A stretch of 25,787 bases of DNA, taken from positions 1 through 25,787 of IMG/VR virus record IMGVR_UViG_3300049914_000387; one strand, given 5' to 3'. Under the pieces are notes generated by a model that made no database searches, was not told the origin of the DNA, and saw only the letters and a program-made list of their open reading frames with translations. The stretch is from a virus. Both the position numbers and the translations under genes were made by a program. Positions within the stretch are counted from its first letter, which is position 1; each line of letters starts with the position of its first letter. This document shows positions 14,502-22,569 of this stretch, piece after piece.

Positions 14502-15731
14502 TTAATCTCCACTGGTCGCCGCGCCGAGTTGGTCTATGCCCGTGGCGGGCGTATTGGTTTGATCTCCACTGGCCACCGCGTCGCGCCGTGTGCTGACTGC
14601 GGCGGGCATCGTGTTGGGGTTTATCAGGGCGTCGCCGTCGTCGGCTTCGTCCAGGGCCAAGCCCGAACGATCGCGAGCCTCGTTAGGCGTCATCACCGTG
14701 TTCTTTACCGCCCCGCCCAGGACGTACAACCAGTTGGCAATCGCGCCCCGGAAACGGCCTTCGGGAACGTAGGCCACCTTCCACGTCGCCCGCTGATAAT
14801 TATTCAACAGGTCGCGCGTGATCGCCTGCTCCACGCATTCCAACGGGGGCACTAGCGCGACGGTGTAGAGCGTTTCCAGGTCGCCGGGCTTGTCCGGGTC
14901 GATGCCGTAGAGCTTCAAAATCTCATCGCTCTGATGCCGCCGAGTTTCTATCTGCTGGCCTTCACGCAAAGACAGATTCACATTCTGATGATCGAAGTAA
15001 CTCGGCACGACGACATTTCCGCTCCTGCCGGCCTGGTGGCGAAGAATCTCATTCAACAGCTTTTGTTGATCTGCGACCTGCTCGCGGCTGGCCAAGCCTT
15101 TGCCGTCGGTGTTCAGCCCGGCGAATTTCCAAATTCGCTCGACGTTCCCGCCGTTGGCGAAGTAACTATAGGCCAGCTTTTCAGCGGCCAAAGCCAAGTC
15201 AAACGTCGCCAGCTCGTCCTCCCACTTCTGGCCGATCATTCCGTCGGCGGCGTGCATACGGATGTGCCAGATGTCATCCGACGTGTAAGTCTGTCCCCGC
15301 CATTGGTAGCGAATATCCCAGGGGTTGCCTTTGGGGTTCGGCTTACTGGCGGATACCTCACCTCGCGGAATAGGCCGCAGAATCAATCCCGTGTCGCGGG
15401 CTTGGCGGAAGGCGTAGGCGTTATTGTCGGCGAAGAGTTGCTCGTACATCGCCGCCCAAAAGTTGTAGCCCGTGCACACGTCGGAGATTTCATAGTTCAG
15501 CAGGCGGTGCAGCTCCCCCTTGTCGCGCTGGCCGTCCTTGCGGCGGTATGTCCCGATGGTCAGGCTGGCGGCCTGGGGCACGAGGCGCTGAAGCGCGATC
15601 GCCTTGGCGGTGGAACCGCTGCGCGTCAACTCTTGCCGCTGGGCGATCCCCGACAGCAGCCGGCCGAGGGCCTCGGCCATCGCGTCGATGCCGGCGACCG
15701 GACTGGGCTTGAACCATCCCCACAAATTCAT
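14502..15731 (-). CDS. Portal protein (HK97 type)
   Basis: A 409-residue protein forming the dodecameric portal at one capsid vertex. The motifs follow the PF04860 pattern: HRLLNYEISDVCTGYNFWAAMYEQLFADNNAYAF, then SDDIWHIRMHAADGMIGQ, a helix with ATFDLALAAEKLAYSYFANGG, and near the end the ..RSGLALDEADDGDALINPN region. The gene starts 4 bases after the large terminase stop. The last 30 residues are polar and variable. The assignment is supported by both sequence pattern and neighbours. Confidence 0.93.
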   Translation of the reverse strand: MNLWGWFKPSPVAGIDAMAEALGRLLSGIAQRQELTRSGSTAKAIALQRLVPQAASLTIGTYRRKDGQRDKGELHRLLNYEISDVCTGYNFWAAMYEQLFADNNAYAFRQARDTGLILRPIPRGEVSASKPNPKGNPWDIRYQWRGQTYTSDDIWHIRMHAADGMIGQKWEDELATFDLALAAEKLAYSYFANGGNVERIWKFAGLNTDGKGLASREQVADQQKLLNEILRHQAGRSGNVVVPSYFDHQNVNLSLREGQQIETRRHQSDEILKLYGIDPDKPGDLETLYTVALVPPLECVEQAITRDLLNNYQRATWKVAYVPEGRFRGAIANWLYVLGGAVKNTVMTPNEARDRSGLALDEADDGDALINPNTMPAAVSTRRDAVASGDQTNTPATGIDQLGAATSGD

Positions 15732-15735
15732 TTCG

Positions 15736-17421
15736 TCACCGTAGGTTTGCTAGCAGCGATTCAGCCTCAGCGGTCCGGGCGGCGGCCAGGTCGTGAGCGT
15801 TGGCCGATGGCAACCCGCCGCCGGCCAGCAGCAACGCCTTCAGGGCGATCACCAGGGCCGTCACGCCGTCGATTCGCAGAGGGGAACTTTCATTTTCCTT
15901 GCTGGGAAAACATCCGCCGTTGGCGGTTTCGGTCAGACAAACATTCTCGATGCAATAGCCTATGACGGCGTTGCCATCGTGAACGATCGTCCCGGTTTCA
16001 ATCCGCGTTTCCAGTTCACGGCAAGCGTCGGCAAGTTTGCCGCCCTGATAGATCACGCGACAGTCGATGCCGTCGCGCTGAAGGTCATTCATCAGGTAGC
16101 TGGCATACTTGCGGTCGAATCCCACCGCTTGAAGGTTGCCGCCGGCGGCGATCGCCCGGACGTGCGCGCCGATGAAATCGAAGTCGATGACCTCGGCATT
16201 CAACAGCGTCAGATCGCCGGCGTCCGCCCACAGCTTGTAGTCCGCTTCGTCGCGGAGGGACTTTTCCTCGATCCCGCGGTTCGGCAGCCAGAACGTCGGC
16301 TTGAAGTAAAGTATGCCGTTGGTCGCGTCCGGCCAGATCGCCGCGCAGGTGCAAAGGTCGTTTCGCTTGGACAGATCGATGCCAAGGTAACAGGGCAGCC
16401 GACGCAGCAGATCGTCCGGCAGCTCGGCGAAATTCCGACGGCACGCCGACCAGTCTGTCCAGTTCAGCCACCGGCTGGCGGCCTCGGTCCATTGATCGCA
16501 GTTCTTTTGCCGGAAGCTCGGCCGGGCCTTTGGATTGTCCAGGGCGTCCTGCCATCGCTTACGCAGGACTTCTTCCCGGATGGTGACGCCCAGGCCGGGG
16601 TTAGCGGCCTTGACTTGCTCGAAGTCCATCCAGCCGTCGCCTTCGGGCACGGCGTACATGATGGGCAGCGTGCGGATATCGGCGGCCTTCCCGTCGATAA
16701 GCTCCAGGCACCGCTTGAATTTTTCCCAGCACGGGCCGCGTTTCGTGCGGCCGGCCGTGGAGATGGCGAACACCATCGGGCTGGGTAGCTTGTCCGCCGA
16801 TTCGGTGACGGTATCGACCGTCGATTGATCGACGCCGTGCAGCTCTTCCAGAATGCCCGGCCCCGTGAATCCGTCCAGGCGGGTGGACTTGTTCGTTTCC
16901 TTGGCCTTCAGCTTCAGCGTGACGCCGAGGCGCGGATAATGCAGCCGGCGATAGTACGGCTGCAACTCCACTTCGCCCGATGTGATTAGCTCCGACGGCT
17001 CGCCGTCCGGCGGCCGCAACGCGGACTCGGCGTAGCCCCAAATAATCGAGGACTGGTCGATCGTGGGGCTGACAACGTTAATTTCACAATTCGCCGGCAG
17101 GGGTTCGACGAACGGCAGGATTGCCAGCAGCGGAGCAAGACTCGATGACTTGGCGTTTCCTCGCGGCACAAAGCAATAACAATACCAGTGCCGCCGGCTT
17201 CCGTCCGGCATCCGCCAACCGAAGAAACGCCAAACGAGATCGCGAAACCACGGCAGCCATTCAAACGGTACAAACTCGGCCGGCCCGGTCTTGCGGGTGA
17301 GGTAGTTCCACGCCAAAGTTTCAACGCGCTGTGGAAACGTCGGATCGAAATAGCAGCCTTGACTGGCCGCCATTTCATCACTGACCGTTTTAATCCACTG
17401 TCGCGGTACTTGCTCATTCAT
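15736..17421 (-). CDS. terL: Terminase large subunit
   Basis: A 561-residue packaging motor with ATPase and nuclease. The ATPase part has a variant Walker A, VPRGNAKSSS (85-94), a VVSPTIDQSS strand and helix, and a Walker B-like GILEELHG (189-196). The nuclease part begins at CYLGIDLSKRNDL (D349) and closes with a RIDGVTALVIALKAL helix bearing another Asp. The length is typical of the Terminase_1/HK97-like family. The ATG overlaps the small terminase stop in ATGA (17418-17421), and the portal follows by 4 bases. Confidence 0.95.
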   Translation of the reverse strand: MNEQVPRQWIKTVSDEMAASQGCYFDPTFPQRVETLAWNYLTRKTGPAEFVPFEWLPWFRDLVWRFFGWRMPDGSRRHWYCYCFVPRGNAKSSSLAPLLAILPFVEPLPANCEINVVSPTIDQSSIIWGYAESALRPPDGEPSELITSGEVELQPYYRRLHYPRLGVTLKLKAKETNKSTRLDGFTGPGILEELHGVDQSTVDTVTESADKLPSPMVFAISTAGRTKRGPCWEKFKRCLELIDGKAADIRTLPIMYAVPEGDGWMDFEQVKAANPGLGVTIREEVLRKRWQDALDNPKARPSFRQKNCDQWTEAASRWLNWTDWSACRRNFAELPDDLLRRLPCYLGIDLSKRNDLCTCAAIWPDATNGILYFKPTFWLPNRGIEEKSLRDEADYKLWADAGDLTLLNAEVIDFDFIGAHVRAIAAGGNLQAVGFDRKYASYLMNDLQRDGIDCRVIYQGGKLADACRELETRIETGTIVHDGNAVIGYCIENVCLTETANGGCFPSKENESSPLRIDGVTALVIALKALLLAGGGLPSANAHDLAAARTAEAESLLANLR

Positions 17422-17897
17422 CGAATCCGTCTATTCGCTTCCGGCCCCCGCTCACCAGGGGCACGCTTACCGTTGCCGCCGGCGTGCATCGCGGCTCGGT
17501 GCGAGGGCGTCAAGCCAAAGAACGCCGAAAGTTTCATCACCTCTTGCACCGCCGCCGCGCGCACGGCGATGGCAGGGTTGGCATACGTCCGCCCCGTTCG
17601 CCCGGCATACTTCGTCGGCCCTTCGTCGTCGATCTTCTTTTGCGCCCGAGCGTACAGTTCCAAGCTCTCGACCAGCATCCGAAACACGGGCAAGTCCTGC
17701 ATCGTCAGCAGCGCGGGATTCGTCGCGTGCAGCGTCGCGGCCAGGTCCGCCCATATCAGCGCGCCGACTTCAGACAGATTCGATGGCGGCGACGGCGGCG
17801 CGGGCAACGCGGCGGGCTTCGGCTCGGCGGGGTTGGCCGCCTGTTTCGATACCGCCGGGTCTTTCAGGCATGTGGGTAGTCGCGCAGGTCCGGGCAT
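17418..17897 (-). CDS. terS: Terminase small subunit (P27 family)
   Basis: A 159-residue protein that recognises the packaging site. The start used is the ATG of MPGPARLPTCLKDP, which matches the typical P27 N-terminus (G..PlPt.lk); a TTG at 17945 would add 16 atypical residues. After a Pro/Ala linker come LSEVGALIWADLAATL, then the helical QDLPVFRMLVESLELYARAQKKI, then NPAIAVRAAAVQEVMKLSAFFGLTPSHR, all family hallmarks. The gene is coupled to the large terminase by a 4-base overlap. P27-type terminases beside an HNH gene usually indicate cos-site packaging. Confidence 0.9.
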   Translation of the reverse strand: MPGPARLPTCLKDPAVSKQAANPAEPKPAALPAPPSPPSNLSEVGALIWADLAATLHATNPALLTMQDLPVFRMLVESLELYARAQKKIDDEGPTKYAGRTGRTYANPAIAVRAAAVQEVMKLSAFFGLTPSHRAAMHAGGNGKRAPGERGPEANRRIR

Positions 17898-17967
17898 ATC
17901 ACGCACCCCCGAACCCTCGGCCGTATCATGGAAGAGGATGGGCAAGGGTTTGAGGCAAACGGCACTT

Positions 17968-18324
17968 TCAAAGCACCCCCACCCCCCCGGTCAACATTCG
18001 CTTGTACGCTTGACGCCGTTGCTGCTGCCGCACGAATCGCTGCGCTTCACGCTCACGCTCTGGCAACGTCATCATCGTCACTCGCCGCAAGAGCGCCTGT
18101 TCCTCACTTTGCTTATCCACGTTGCACGCTGGGCAAAGTGTTTGCAGGTTCGCCAAGTCAAACGCCAAGCCGGGCCATCCTGCCAGGGGAAGAATGTGAT
18201 CCACGTCCAGCTTGCCGCCGTGCCCGCCGCAACGTACACACGCATACAAGTCGCGGGCCAGGGCGGACAACCTTACATGCCGCCATGCACGCCGACCGTA
18301 CCATGCTGCCCGTTCGTTTCGCAT
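17968..18324 (-). CDS. HNH endonuclease beside the terminase
   Basis: A 118-residue protein with AAGGA about 7 bases before the ATG. The core is YACVRCGGHGGKLDVDHILPLAG, then DLANLQTLCPACNVDKQ: two CxxC pairs (C29/C32 and C64/C67), the DH at 42-43, N59, and Asn instead of the last His (68). It belongs to the terminase-associated HNH class known from HK97 gp74, which helps the terminase cut at cos. The C-terminal half is a basic helix. The gene opens the packaging module, after two strong hairpins. Confidence 0.9.
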   Translation of the reverse strand: MRNERAAWYGRRAWRHVRLSALARDLYACVRCGGHGGKLDVDHILPLAGWPGLAFDLANLQTLCPACNVDKQSEEQALLRRVTMMTLPEREREAQRFVRQQQRRQAYKRMLTGGVGVL

Positions 18325-18336
18325 GAGCCGTCCTTA

Positions 18337-18371
18337 GCCGCGGGCACAGCAAGCGTCACCGTGCCCGCGGC
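18337..18371. promoter_or_regulatory. Perfect 11-bp hairpin before the HNH gene
   Basis: GCCGCGGGCAC (18337-18347) and GTGCCCGCGGC (18361-18371) pair over a 13-base loop, 12 bases before the HNH start. On the - strand it is followed by TAAGGA, the ribosome binding site, with no T-run. It could be an attenuator, a translational control element, or part of a cos-type site next to the terminase genes. Confidence 0.55.
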
Positions 18372-18450
18372 CGACGGGATCATGGAGTTTTTTGAATGCT
18401 CGGCGGGGCGATCACCCGCGTATCCACAAGGGGATTGTCTATGACTGGGC

Positions 18451-18467
18451 CGCTCGGCCGCCGAGCG
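18451..18467. promoter_or_regulatory. Hairpin just after the sigma-like gene
   Basis: CGCTCGG and CCGAGCG pair over 7 bp around a 3-base loop, 1 base past the stop of the sigma-like gene. No T-run follows on the - strand, so termination would be weak or need a factor. It marks the border between the regulatory and packaging modules. Confidence 0.45.
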
Positions 18468-18468
18468 A

Positions 18469-18780
18469 TTAAGTAGTCATCTCGACCAACGCAGGAACGG
18501 CCGCCCGCAATTCCTCACGGCTGCCACGGCCGTAGGGCCTGGGCCTGGGCAAGCCGGCCGCCACGACCTTGTTACAGGCACGTCGTAACGTCTGCCGGAC
18601 GGCACCGGCTGGAACGCCCAGGAAGCCAGCCACATCCGCCTCGCTGTAGCCGTCGCTGTAGCAACTCGCCAGGATGTGCCGCTCCAGTTCGGTCAGCCGC
18701 AGTTTGTCGATGAAGCGACGCTGAATCAGCGTAACCCGTGAAGGACGCAAATCTTCCGGGCATTCATCGTCTGCGGACAT
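18469..18780 (-). CDS. Sigma-70 region 4-like transcription regulator
   Basis: A 103-residue protein with GGAGG about 9 bases before the ATG. Residues 29-72 (RLTELERHILASCYSDGYSEADVAGFLGVPAGAVRQTLRRACNKV) form a helix-turn-helix of the sigma region 4 type (LtelErhIl...y..G.s..dvA..LgvpagaVrq.l.RA). Similar short proteins in phages (ArpU/RinA-like) switch on late genes. It stands directly before the packaging module and after an AT-rich leader of 116 bases, fitting a late-gene activator. No region 2 is present, so it is not a full sigma factor. The specific target is inferred. Confidence 0.8.
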   Translation of the reverse strand: MSADDECPEDLRPSRVTLIQRRFIDKLRLTELERHILASCYSDGYSEADVAGFLGVPAGAVRQTLRRACNKVVAAGLPRPRPYGRGSREELRAAVPALVEMTT

Positions 18781-18896
18781 AACACTGTCCCTCCACTTAA
18801 GAGTGCCGAAACGTTACTTTTTTAAGCATTTTCCCTATTGATTCTTCACTGACCGTAGCGGTAACTGCTGTCGAGCAAACGAGTAAAAATTTTCTT
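18781..18896 (-). promoter_or_regulatory. AT-rich leader of the sigma-like gene
   Basis: This gap is strikingly AT-rich against its GC-rich surroundings, with tracts such as AAAATTTTT and TTAAAAAAG on the - strand. It probably holds the promoter of the sigma-like gene. I could not find a convincing -35/-10 pair at good spacing. The small inverted repeat ACCG-CTA-CGGT at its centre could be an operator. Confidence 0.45.
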
Positions 18897-19247
18897 TCAA
18901 AAATCATCTTCAAGTCCCATTGTGGCTTCCGTCGCCGCCATGTGCATCAGGTAGGCTTGCATCCGCCGCCGCAGTTTCGGCGCGACGTGGCCGGCAGCGA
19001 AGGCCGCCAGCACATCCACGATCCGTGGCGGCCGTGGCCCGTCCAGCAGCTCTACGCCCGTCCTGGGCCGCCGGCGGGCCACAGGGATCGGCTCGCCCTT
19101 GCGGGCATAGACTCGGCTAAGCGCGTAGTCCTCGGCATGGGCGAACCATGCCGGCGTGAGATCGTCCAGGTAGCAGCCATAACAGACGCCGGCCGACGCC
19201 ACCGGCGTATCGTGCTTATCGACGCACCGGGAACAGTGAACACTCAC
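18897..19247 (-). CDS. Small Cys-rich (putative zinc) protein
   Basis: A 116-residue protein that starts with GTG at 19247, overlapping the upstream stop in GTGA. An N-terminal CSRCVDKHD, then GVCYGCYLDD, gives two CxxC pairs likely to hold one zinc ion. The rest is helical and basic (VARRRPRTG, APKLRRRMQAYLMH), as in nucleic-acid-binding phage proteins. The open frame continues to 19352 but that part overlaps the previous gene. It is coupled to its upstream neighbour, which also carries Cys pairs, so they may work together. No known family recognised. Confidence 0.72.
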   Translation of the reverse strand: MSVHCSRCVDKHDTPVASAGVCYGCYLDDLTPAWFAHAEDYALSRVYARKGEPIPVARRRPRTGVELLDGPRPPRIVDVLAAFAAGHVAPKLRRRMQAYLMHMAATEATMGLEDDF

Positions 19248-19576
19248 GGTTGGCCCCCCTTCGCGGCCACCCGAACCCGCTCGACAAAACCAAGGCACCA
19301 GTGCCACGCCGTCAGCGGCGGGCCGATGATGTGCTTTCCCTCCACCCGCCAAGGACCGCCGATTTCAGCTTGGCAGGTATAGCTGGTGATCCGTCCGTCC
19401 AGCCGCCCGCTGACGGCCCGCAGATTCAGACAGTCGATGCACCGGCCGAGCTTCAGGGCCGGCACTTCATCCGCCACATCAGCCGCTTCCGGCGGCCAGG
19501 CAGGCTCACCAGCAGCGGCAGTTTTCGCCGGTGGTGGCGACAACAAATCCAGGTTGCCCTTGCGAAAACGGTACAT
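19244..19576 (-). CDS. Small Cys-containing protein, unknown
   Basis: A 110-residue protein. The ATG at 19576 (MYRFRKGNLDLL) has GGAAGGGA about 6 bases upstream, so it is preferred to a TTG two codons earlier. After an Ala/Pro linker come GRCIDCLNL (CxxC), SYTCQAEIGGPW and AWHWCLGFV, four Cys in a zinc-ribbon-like spacing. It is the first gene after the iteron-like region and stands only 27-30 bases from the nearest AGTACCGC repeat, so its promoter may overlap those repeats. Possibly it takes part in replication or in control of it. No family recognised. Confidence 0.72.
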   Translation of the reverse strand: MYRFRKGNLDLLSPPPAKTAAAGEPAWPPEAADVADEVPALKLGRCIDCLNLRAVSGRLDGRITSYTCQAEIGGPWRVEGKHIIGPPLTAWHWCLGFVERVRVAAKGGQP

Positions 19577-19603
19577 AATCAATCCCTTCCGTGGGGTAAG
19601 AAA

Positions 19604-19858
19604 CGAGTACCGCGGCGAGTACCGCAGTCAGTACCGCACAACACGCCGATATAAGGTTTCTCCGCAATGTGGGTTGCGGACGAGTACCGCGAAATACCTC
19701 ACAAAATACAGATTCATCGCACACACGCGCCCGCCTGCGCACGCAAAGGGTAGGCGGACTCTGCGGGACTTCGCGGGACCGCCGCGACAAGCCCCCACCG
19801 GCAAACGTCTTGCCCCTGCCTACCATCGCGGTACTTTGTGCGGTACTACTGCGGTACG
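19604..19858. other. Iteron-like region: candidate replication origin
   Basis: Within the 414-base gene-free gap, AGTACCGC occurs at 19606, 19618 and 19630, exactly 12 bases apart, and at 19683. The reverse form GCGGTAC occurs at 19828, 19840 and 19851 (12 and 11 apart). Between the clusters lie a hairpin (19661-19680, TCCGCAA/TTGCGGA), an AT-richer stretch (about 19692-19720) and degenerate copies GCGGGAC at 19763 and 19773. The gap follows the primase-helicase gene. This is the layout of an initiator-bound origin, though a multi-site operator is also possible. Confidence 0.6.
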
Positions 19859-19880
19859 CAAAAACGGTGCGGACGGCGGC

Positions 19881-19940
19881 AACGCCCCGCACGTCGCGAC
19901 GGCGGCCGACACGGCCGCACGGGCCGAACGTGTTTACACG
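19881..19940 (-). repeat. Dispersed 60-bp repeat with CGTGTAAACACG palindrome, copy B
   Basis: The reverse complement of this stretch matches 6611-6670 at about 48 of 60 positions. The palindrome lies at 19929-19940. It sits between the right iteron cluster and the end of the primase gene. A shorter match (CCTGGCGGCG, then GTGTAAACAC after 2-3 bases) is found on the - strand near 24197-24222. Confidence 0.6.
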
Positions 19941-19996
19941 CACGCCGCCAGGGCGGCCGTTACAGATAGAGGCGAACCTTGTATCGCCGATCTTCA

Positions 19997-22339
19997 TCAT
20001 GGCTCACCGTCCCCGCTGCCGGCCGCGGCGGGCAGGTTGTCGCCGGCGGGCAGGCCGATGCCTTCGTAGAACCGGCCGGTCAGATGATTTCGCCGAATGC
20101 GAACGCCGGGGCAGACGGCCGCCAGTTCCCGGCCGAAGCTCTGTCGCGTCGTGGCCTGGTCGCGGCCGTCGGCCTCGCACCATGCCTTCCAGGCGGCGTA
20201 GAGGTCCGCGACGGTGGCTGATAGGCGTTCGCCGACTTCGCATCGCTCGCGGACGAATGCCGCCACGGGGCTGGTCAGGTCCGCCAGCATTTCGACCGCC
20301 TGGGCGGACGAATCCGGCGTGACGAATTTGCCGCGTGCGTGCAGCCGCTCCCAGCCGCCAAGCGCCCAGTTCAAAATGCCGGGCAACTCGCCGCGCAGGC
20401 GGTTGAACAGGCCGATGTCCTCGTGCCCATACCAACTCGACCGCAGCGTCAGCACCAGGAACCGCCCCGCCAGCGCGCCGGCCGCGTCGCGCAGGCGCGG
20501 AAGCTCGTTGGCCAGGAAGGCGAATCGCGTGTTCAATTTCGCCGTGAGGTGATCCTGATACATCCGCCGGATCGTCAGCACGTCCTCACCGCTGATGCAC
20601 AGCAGCCGTTCGACGATCGTTTGGGCGTTCGGTCCGCTGAAACGCGCGTCGGAGATAATCGCCAAGCTCTTGCCGATAAGCTGTTGCAAGCCGAACGTCT
20701 CGCCGAGGCTGTCGGTCGTGGGGCCGGCGACGTTGGCCTTGCCGATTAGCTCGGTCATCACCCGGCCGATCGTGCCCTTGCCGCTGCGCCGCGGGCCGAC
20801 CAGCAGCAGCATCTTTTGCTGGCCGGTGTCCGGCGTGAGGCAATAGCCGAACCATTCCTGGAGCAAGTCGATCGCCCCGCCGTCGTCGGGCCACAGTTGC
20901 CGCAGAAACGCGATCCATTCTTCAGGCACGGGCGCTTCAGGATCGAAATCGAAGTCCAGCGCATTGAACGTGAACAGGTCCGGCGTCGGCGGCAGTACCG
21001 CGGCGGTGGGAATGTGCAGCGACATGGAATGGCAGGGCAGCACGTCGCGCGCGGCGATATCATCGCGCCCGGAAAGCCAAAACGGCACGTCGGCGGCCAC
21101 GGGGATATGCACCGCCGAGCGGATCGTGTCCAGGGCGGCGTTGACCGTCGCCGGATTCGCCGGAAACGGCACGAGTTCGGGCTTGTCCCCGCCGCTGTAG
21201 GTTAGCGAGTCGTGCAGCCAGGGTTGCAGCCGGTGGCGGATCGCTTCGTCCTCGGCCTCCCGGTAGGCGTTGGCGTTCCAGGCGTACAGCGTGCCGGCGT
21301 AGGCGTGCAGCGTGCGGCCGTCCTTGCGCGTATGGAAGGCCCGAAGGTACGCCCTCGCCGTCGGCAGCGTCCGCCGCGTGGAAAGAACCAACCGCTTTGA
21401 ATCCGGGTCGATCTCGCCCAACCGTACCGCCCCGCCTGCGTCCGCCAAGTCGGCGGCGGCGTCATCCGTTGCCGCAGTCGGCGCGGCGACTGCCGGCGAC
21501 GGCGATTCCGGCATTGTGCGGGGCGATTTCGCGCCGCTGTCAATGCCGCTGGCAATCGTGGCGGTGATCTCGCCGGCGGGCAGGCCCGCCCGCTTGGCGG
21601 CGTCCGCCAGGACCGCTTCGACCGTCGATCGGTCCAGCAGGCCGCCGGCGATGAGCTGGCCGAGGCTATAGGCCGCTTCGTTTAGCGTGCTGTTGCGCGT
21701 GCCTTCGGCGGCGGCGGCCACTTTGCGGGCCTCACCGTCCAGGGCGGCCAGGGCGTAGCGGCGGGCGCGATCATTTAGCGGTTGCGGATGGTCGCCGGTA
21801 GCCGGCGGCGGGCGATGGTCCATCGAATCGCCGGCGACAAGCATCGCCAGCAGGTTTGCCGGCAAATCGGCCAGGGCGATCTGCCCCGGCGCGCGGCCGT
21901 CCATCCAGGCGTAAGGTTTGCCTGTTTCGGGATGGACGCTGCCGGGATAGACCACCTGGCCGCCGTCGCCGCGGGTATCGACGCCGGGGGCGATCCGGCC
22001 GGAGCTGTTGCCCAACTCGACGCCGGCCGGTAGGCGGAAATACAGATGCCATCCGCCGCCGCCGGTGACGGCGGTGATCGTCGCCGGAAGGTTCAATGCC
22101 TTGACGGCGGCCTTGTCAAAATTCGTCTTGGCGGCGTCCAGGTCCACCACCAGCACCCCGCCGCTGGCTGCCCCGGTGCGCAGGCCGACGTTGCCGCGCT
22201 CGGCCCACAGCAGCGCTTGCTGGAGCGTTTCGCGCGGGCGCTTCTGCCAACCGTCCAGCGTGGGGCGCTTGCCGGCCAGGGGGGTGAAGCTCCACCCCAT
22301 GCCGTAGCCGATTTCGACGTTGCGCTGGAGATTGCTCAC
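19997..22339 (-). CDS. Bifunctional primase-polymerase / SF3 helicase
   Basis: A 780-residue replication protein that primes and unwinds DNA. Residues about 10-170 are a Prim-Pol domain: GNVGLRTG, VLVVDLDAA with D66 and D68, TGGGGWHLYF with H98, and DTRGDGGQVVYPGSVH. A linker (about 175-310) follows. From about 470 comes a D5/P4-type SF3 helicase: Walker A GPRRSGKGT (515-523), Walker B-like SLAIISDA (558-565), the FAFLANELPRLRD sensor (606-618) and a C-terminal winged region. It starts with GTG at 22339, overlapping the PnuC-like stop. The iteron-like region lies directly downstream, as expected for a phage replication unit. Confidence 0.94.
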   Translation of the reverse strand: MSNLQRNVEIGYGMGWSFTPLAGKRPTLDGWQKRPRETLQQALLWAERGNVGLRTGAASGGVLVVDLDAAKTNFDKAAVKALNLPATITAVTGGGGWHLYFRLPAGVELGNSSGRIAPGVDTRGDGGQVVYPGSVHPETGKPYAWMDGRAPGQIALADLPANLLAMLVAGDSMDHRPPPATGDHPQPLNDRARRYALAALDGEARKVAAAAEGTRNSTLNEAAYSLGQLIAGGLLDRSTVEAVLADAAKRAGLPAGEITATIASGIDSGAKSPRTMPESPSPAVAAPTAATDDAAADLADAGGAVRLGEIDPDSKRLVLSTRRTLPTARAYLRAFHTRKDGRTLHAYAGTLYAWNANAYREAEDEAIRHRLQPWLHDSLTYSGGDKPELVPFPANPATVNAALDTIRSAVHIPVAADVPFWLSGRDDIAARDVLPCHSMSLHIPTAAVLPPTPDLFTFNALDFDFDPEAPVPEEWIAFLRQLWPDDGGAIDLLQEWFGYCLTPDTGQQKMLLLVGPRRSGKGTIGRVMTELIGKANVAGPTTDSLGETFGLQQLIGKSLAIISDARFSGPNAQTIVERLLCISGEDVLTIRRMYQDHLTAKLNTRFAFLANELPRLRDAAGALAGRFLVLTLRSSWYGHEDIGLFNRLRGELPGILNWALGGWERLHARGKFVTPDSSAQAVEMLADLTSPVAAFVRERCEVGERLSATVADLYAAWKAWCEADGRDQATTRQSFGRELAAVCPGVRIRRNHLTGRFYEGIGLPAGDNLPAAAGSGDGEP

Positions 22340-22569
22340 GTTTGCGCTTTCACCTTCCCCCAGGCCCGCAGCCCCACCACGGCCAGGACGAGAAACACGG
22401 TGTCGCGGAAAGTAAGGGCGTACATGCGCACCGAGGCGTGCAGGGCGGCCGAAACGGTGTTAGAGAAAATCCACAGGTAAAAGCACCGCCGATCCCGGCG
22501 GTTATTCAGAATCACCCCGGCGATGGCCACCACCGTAACCGCCCAACCGGCCGCTTCGGTGAGGATCAC
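22336..22569 (-). CDS. Short PnuC-like membrane protein
   Basis: A 77-residue protein of three hydrophobic helices. The pattern GWAVTVVAIAGVILNNRRDRRCFYLWIFSNTVSAALH, then FRDTVFLVLAVVGLRAWGK, resembles one half of PnuC-type nicotinamide riboside transporters (the N-W-x2-S region and the Y/FL.La..G...W ending). Full PnuC proteins are about three times longer, so this is a half-unit that would have to assemble as an oligomer. It starts with GTG and overlaps both neighbours by 4 bases (GTGA). Set between a methyltransferase and a primase, it may serve nucleotide or NAD metabolism, but transport is inferred only from resemblance. Confidence 0.7.
   Translation of the reverse strand: MILTEAAGWAVTVVAIAGVILNNRRDRRCFYLWIFSNTVSAALHASVRMYALTFRDTVFLVLAVVGLRAWGKVKAQT

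Noticed and set aside
19604-19858. A CRISPR array
   Set aside because: The repeats are only 8-11 bases, sit 12 bases apart and occur in both orientations, with no spacers or cas genes; this is an iteron pattern.
19506-20000. A 164-codon - strand frame starting in ATGA overlap with the primase stop
   Set aside because: The coupling looks attractive, but the frame crosses the iterons, the dispersed repeat and the start of the next gene, and its protein is a low-quality Arg/Val/Cys-rich sequence without a domain.
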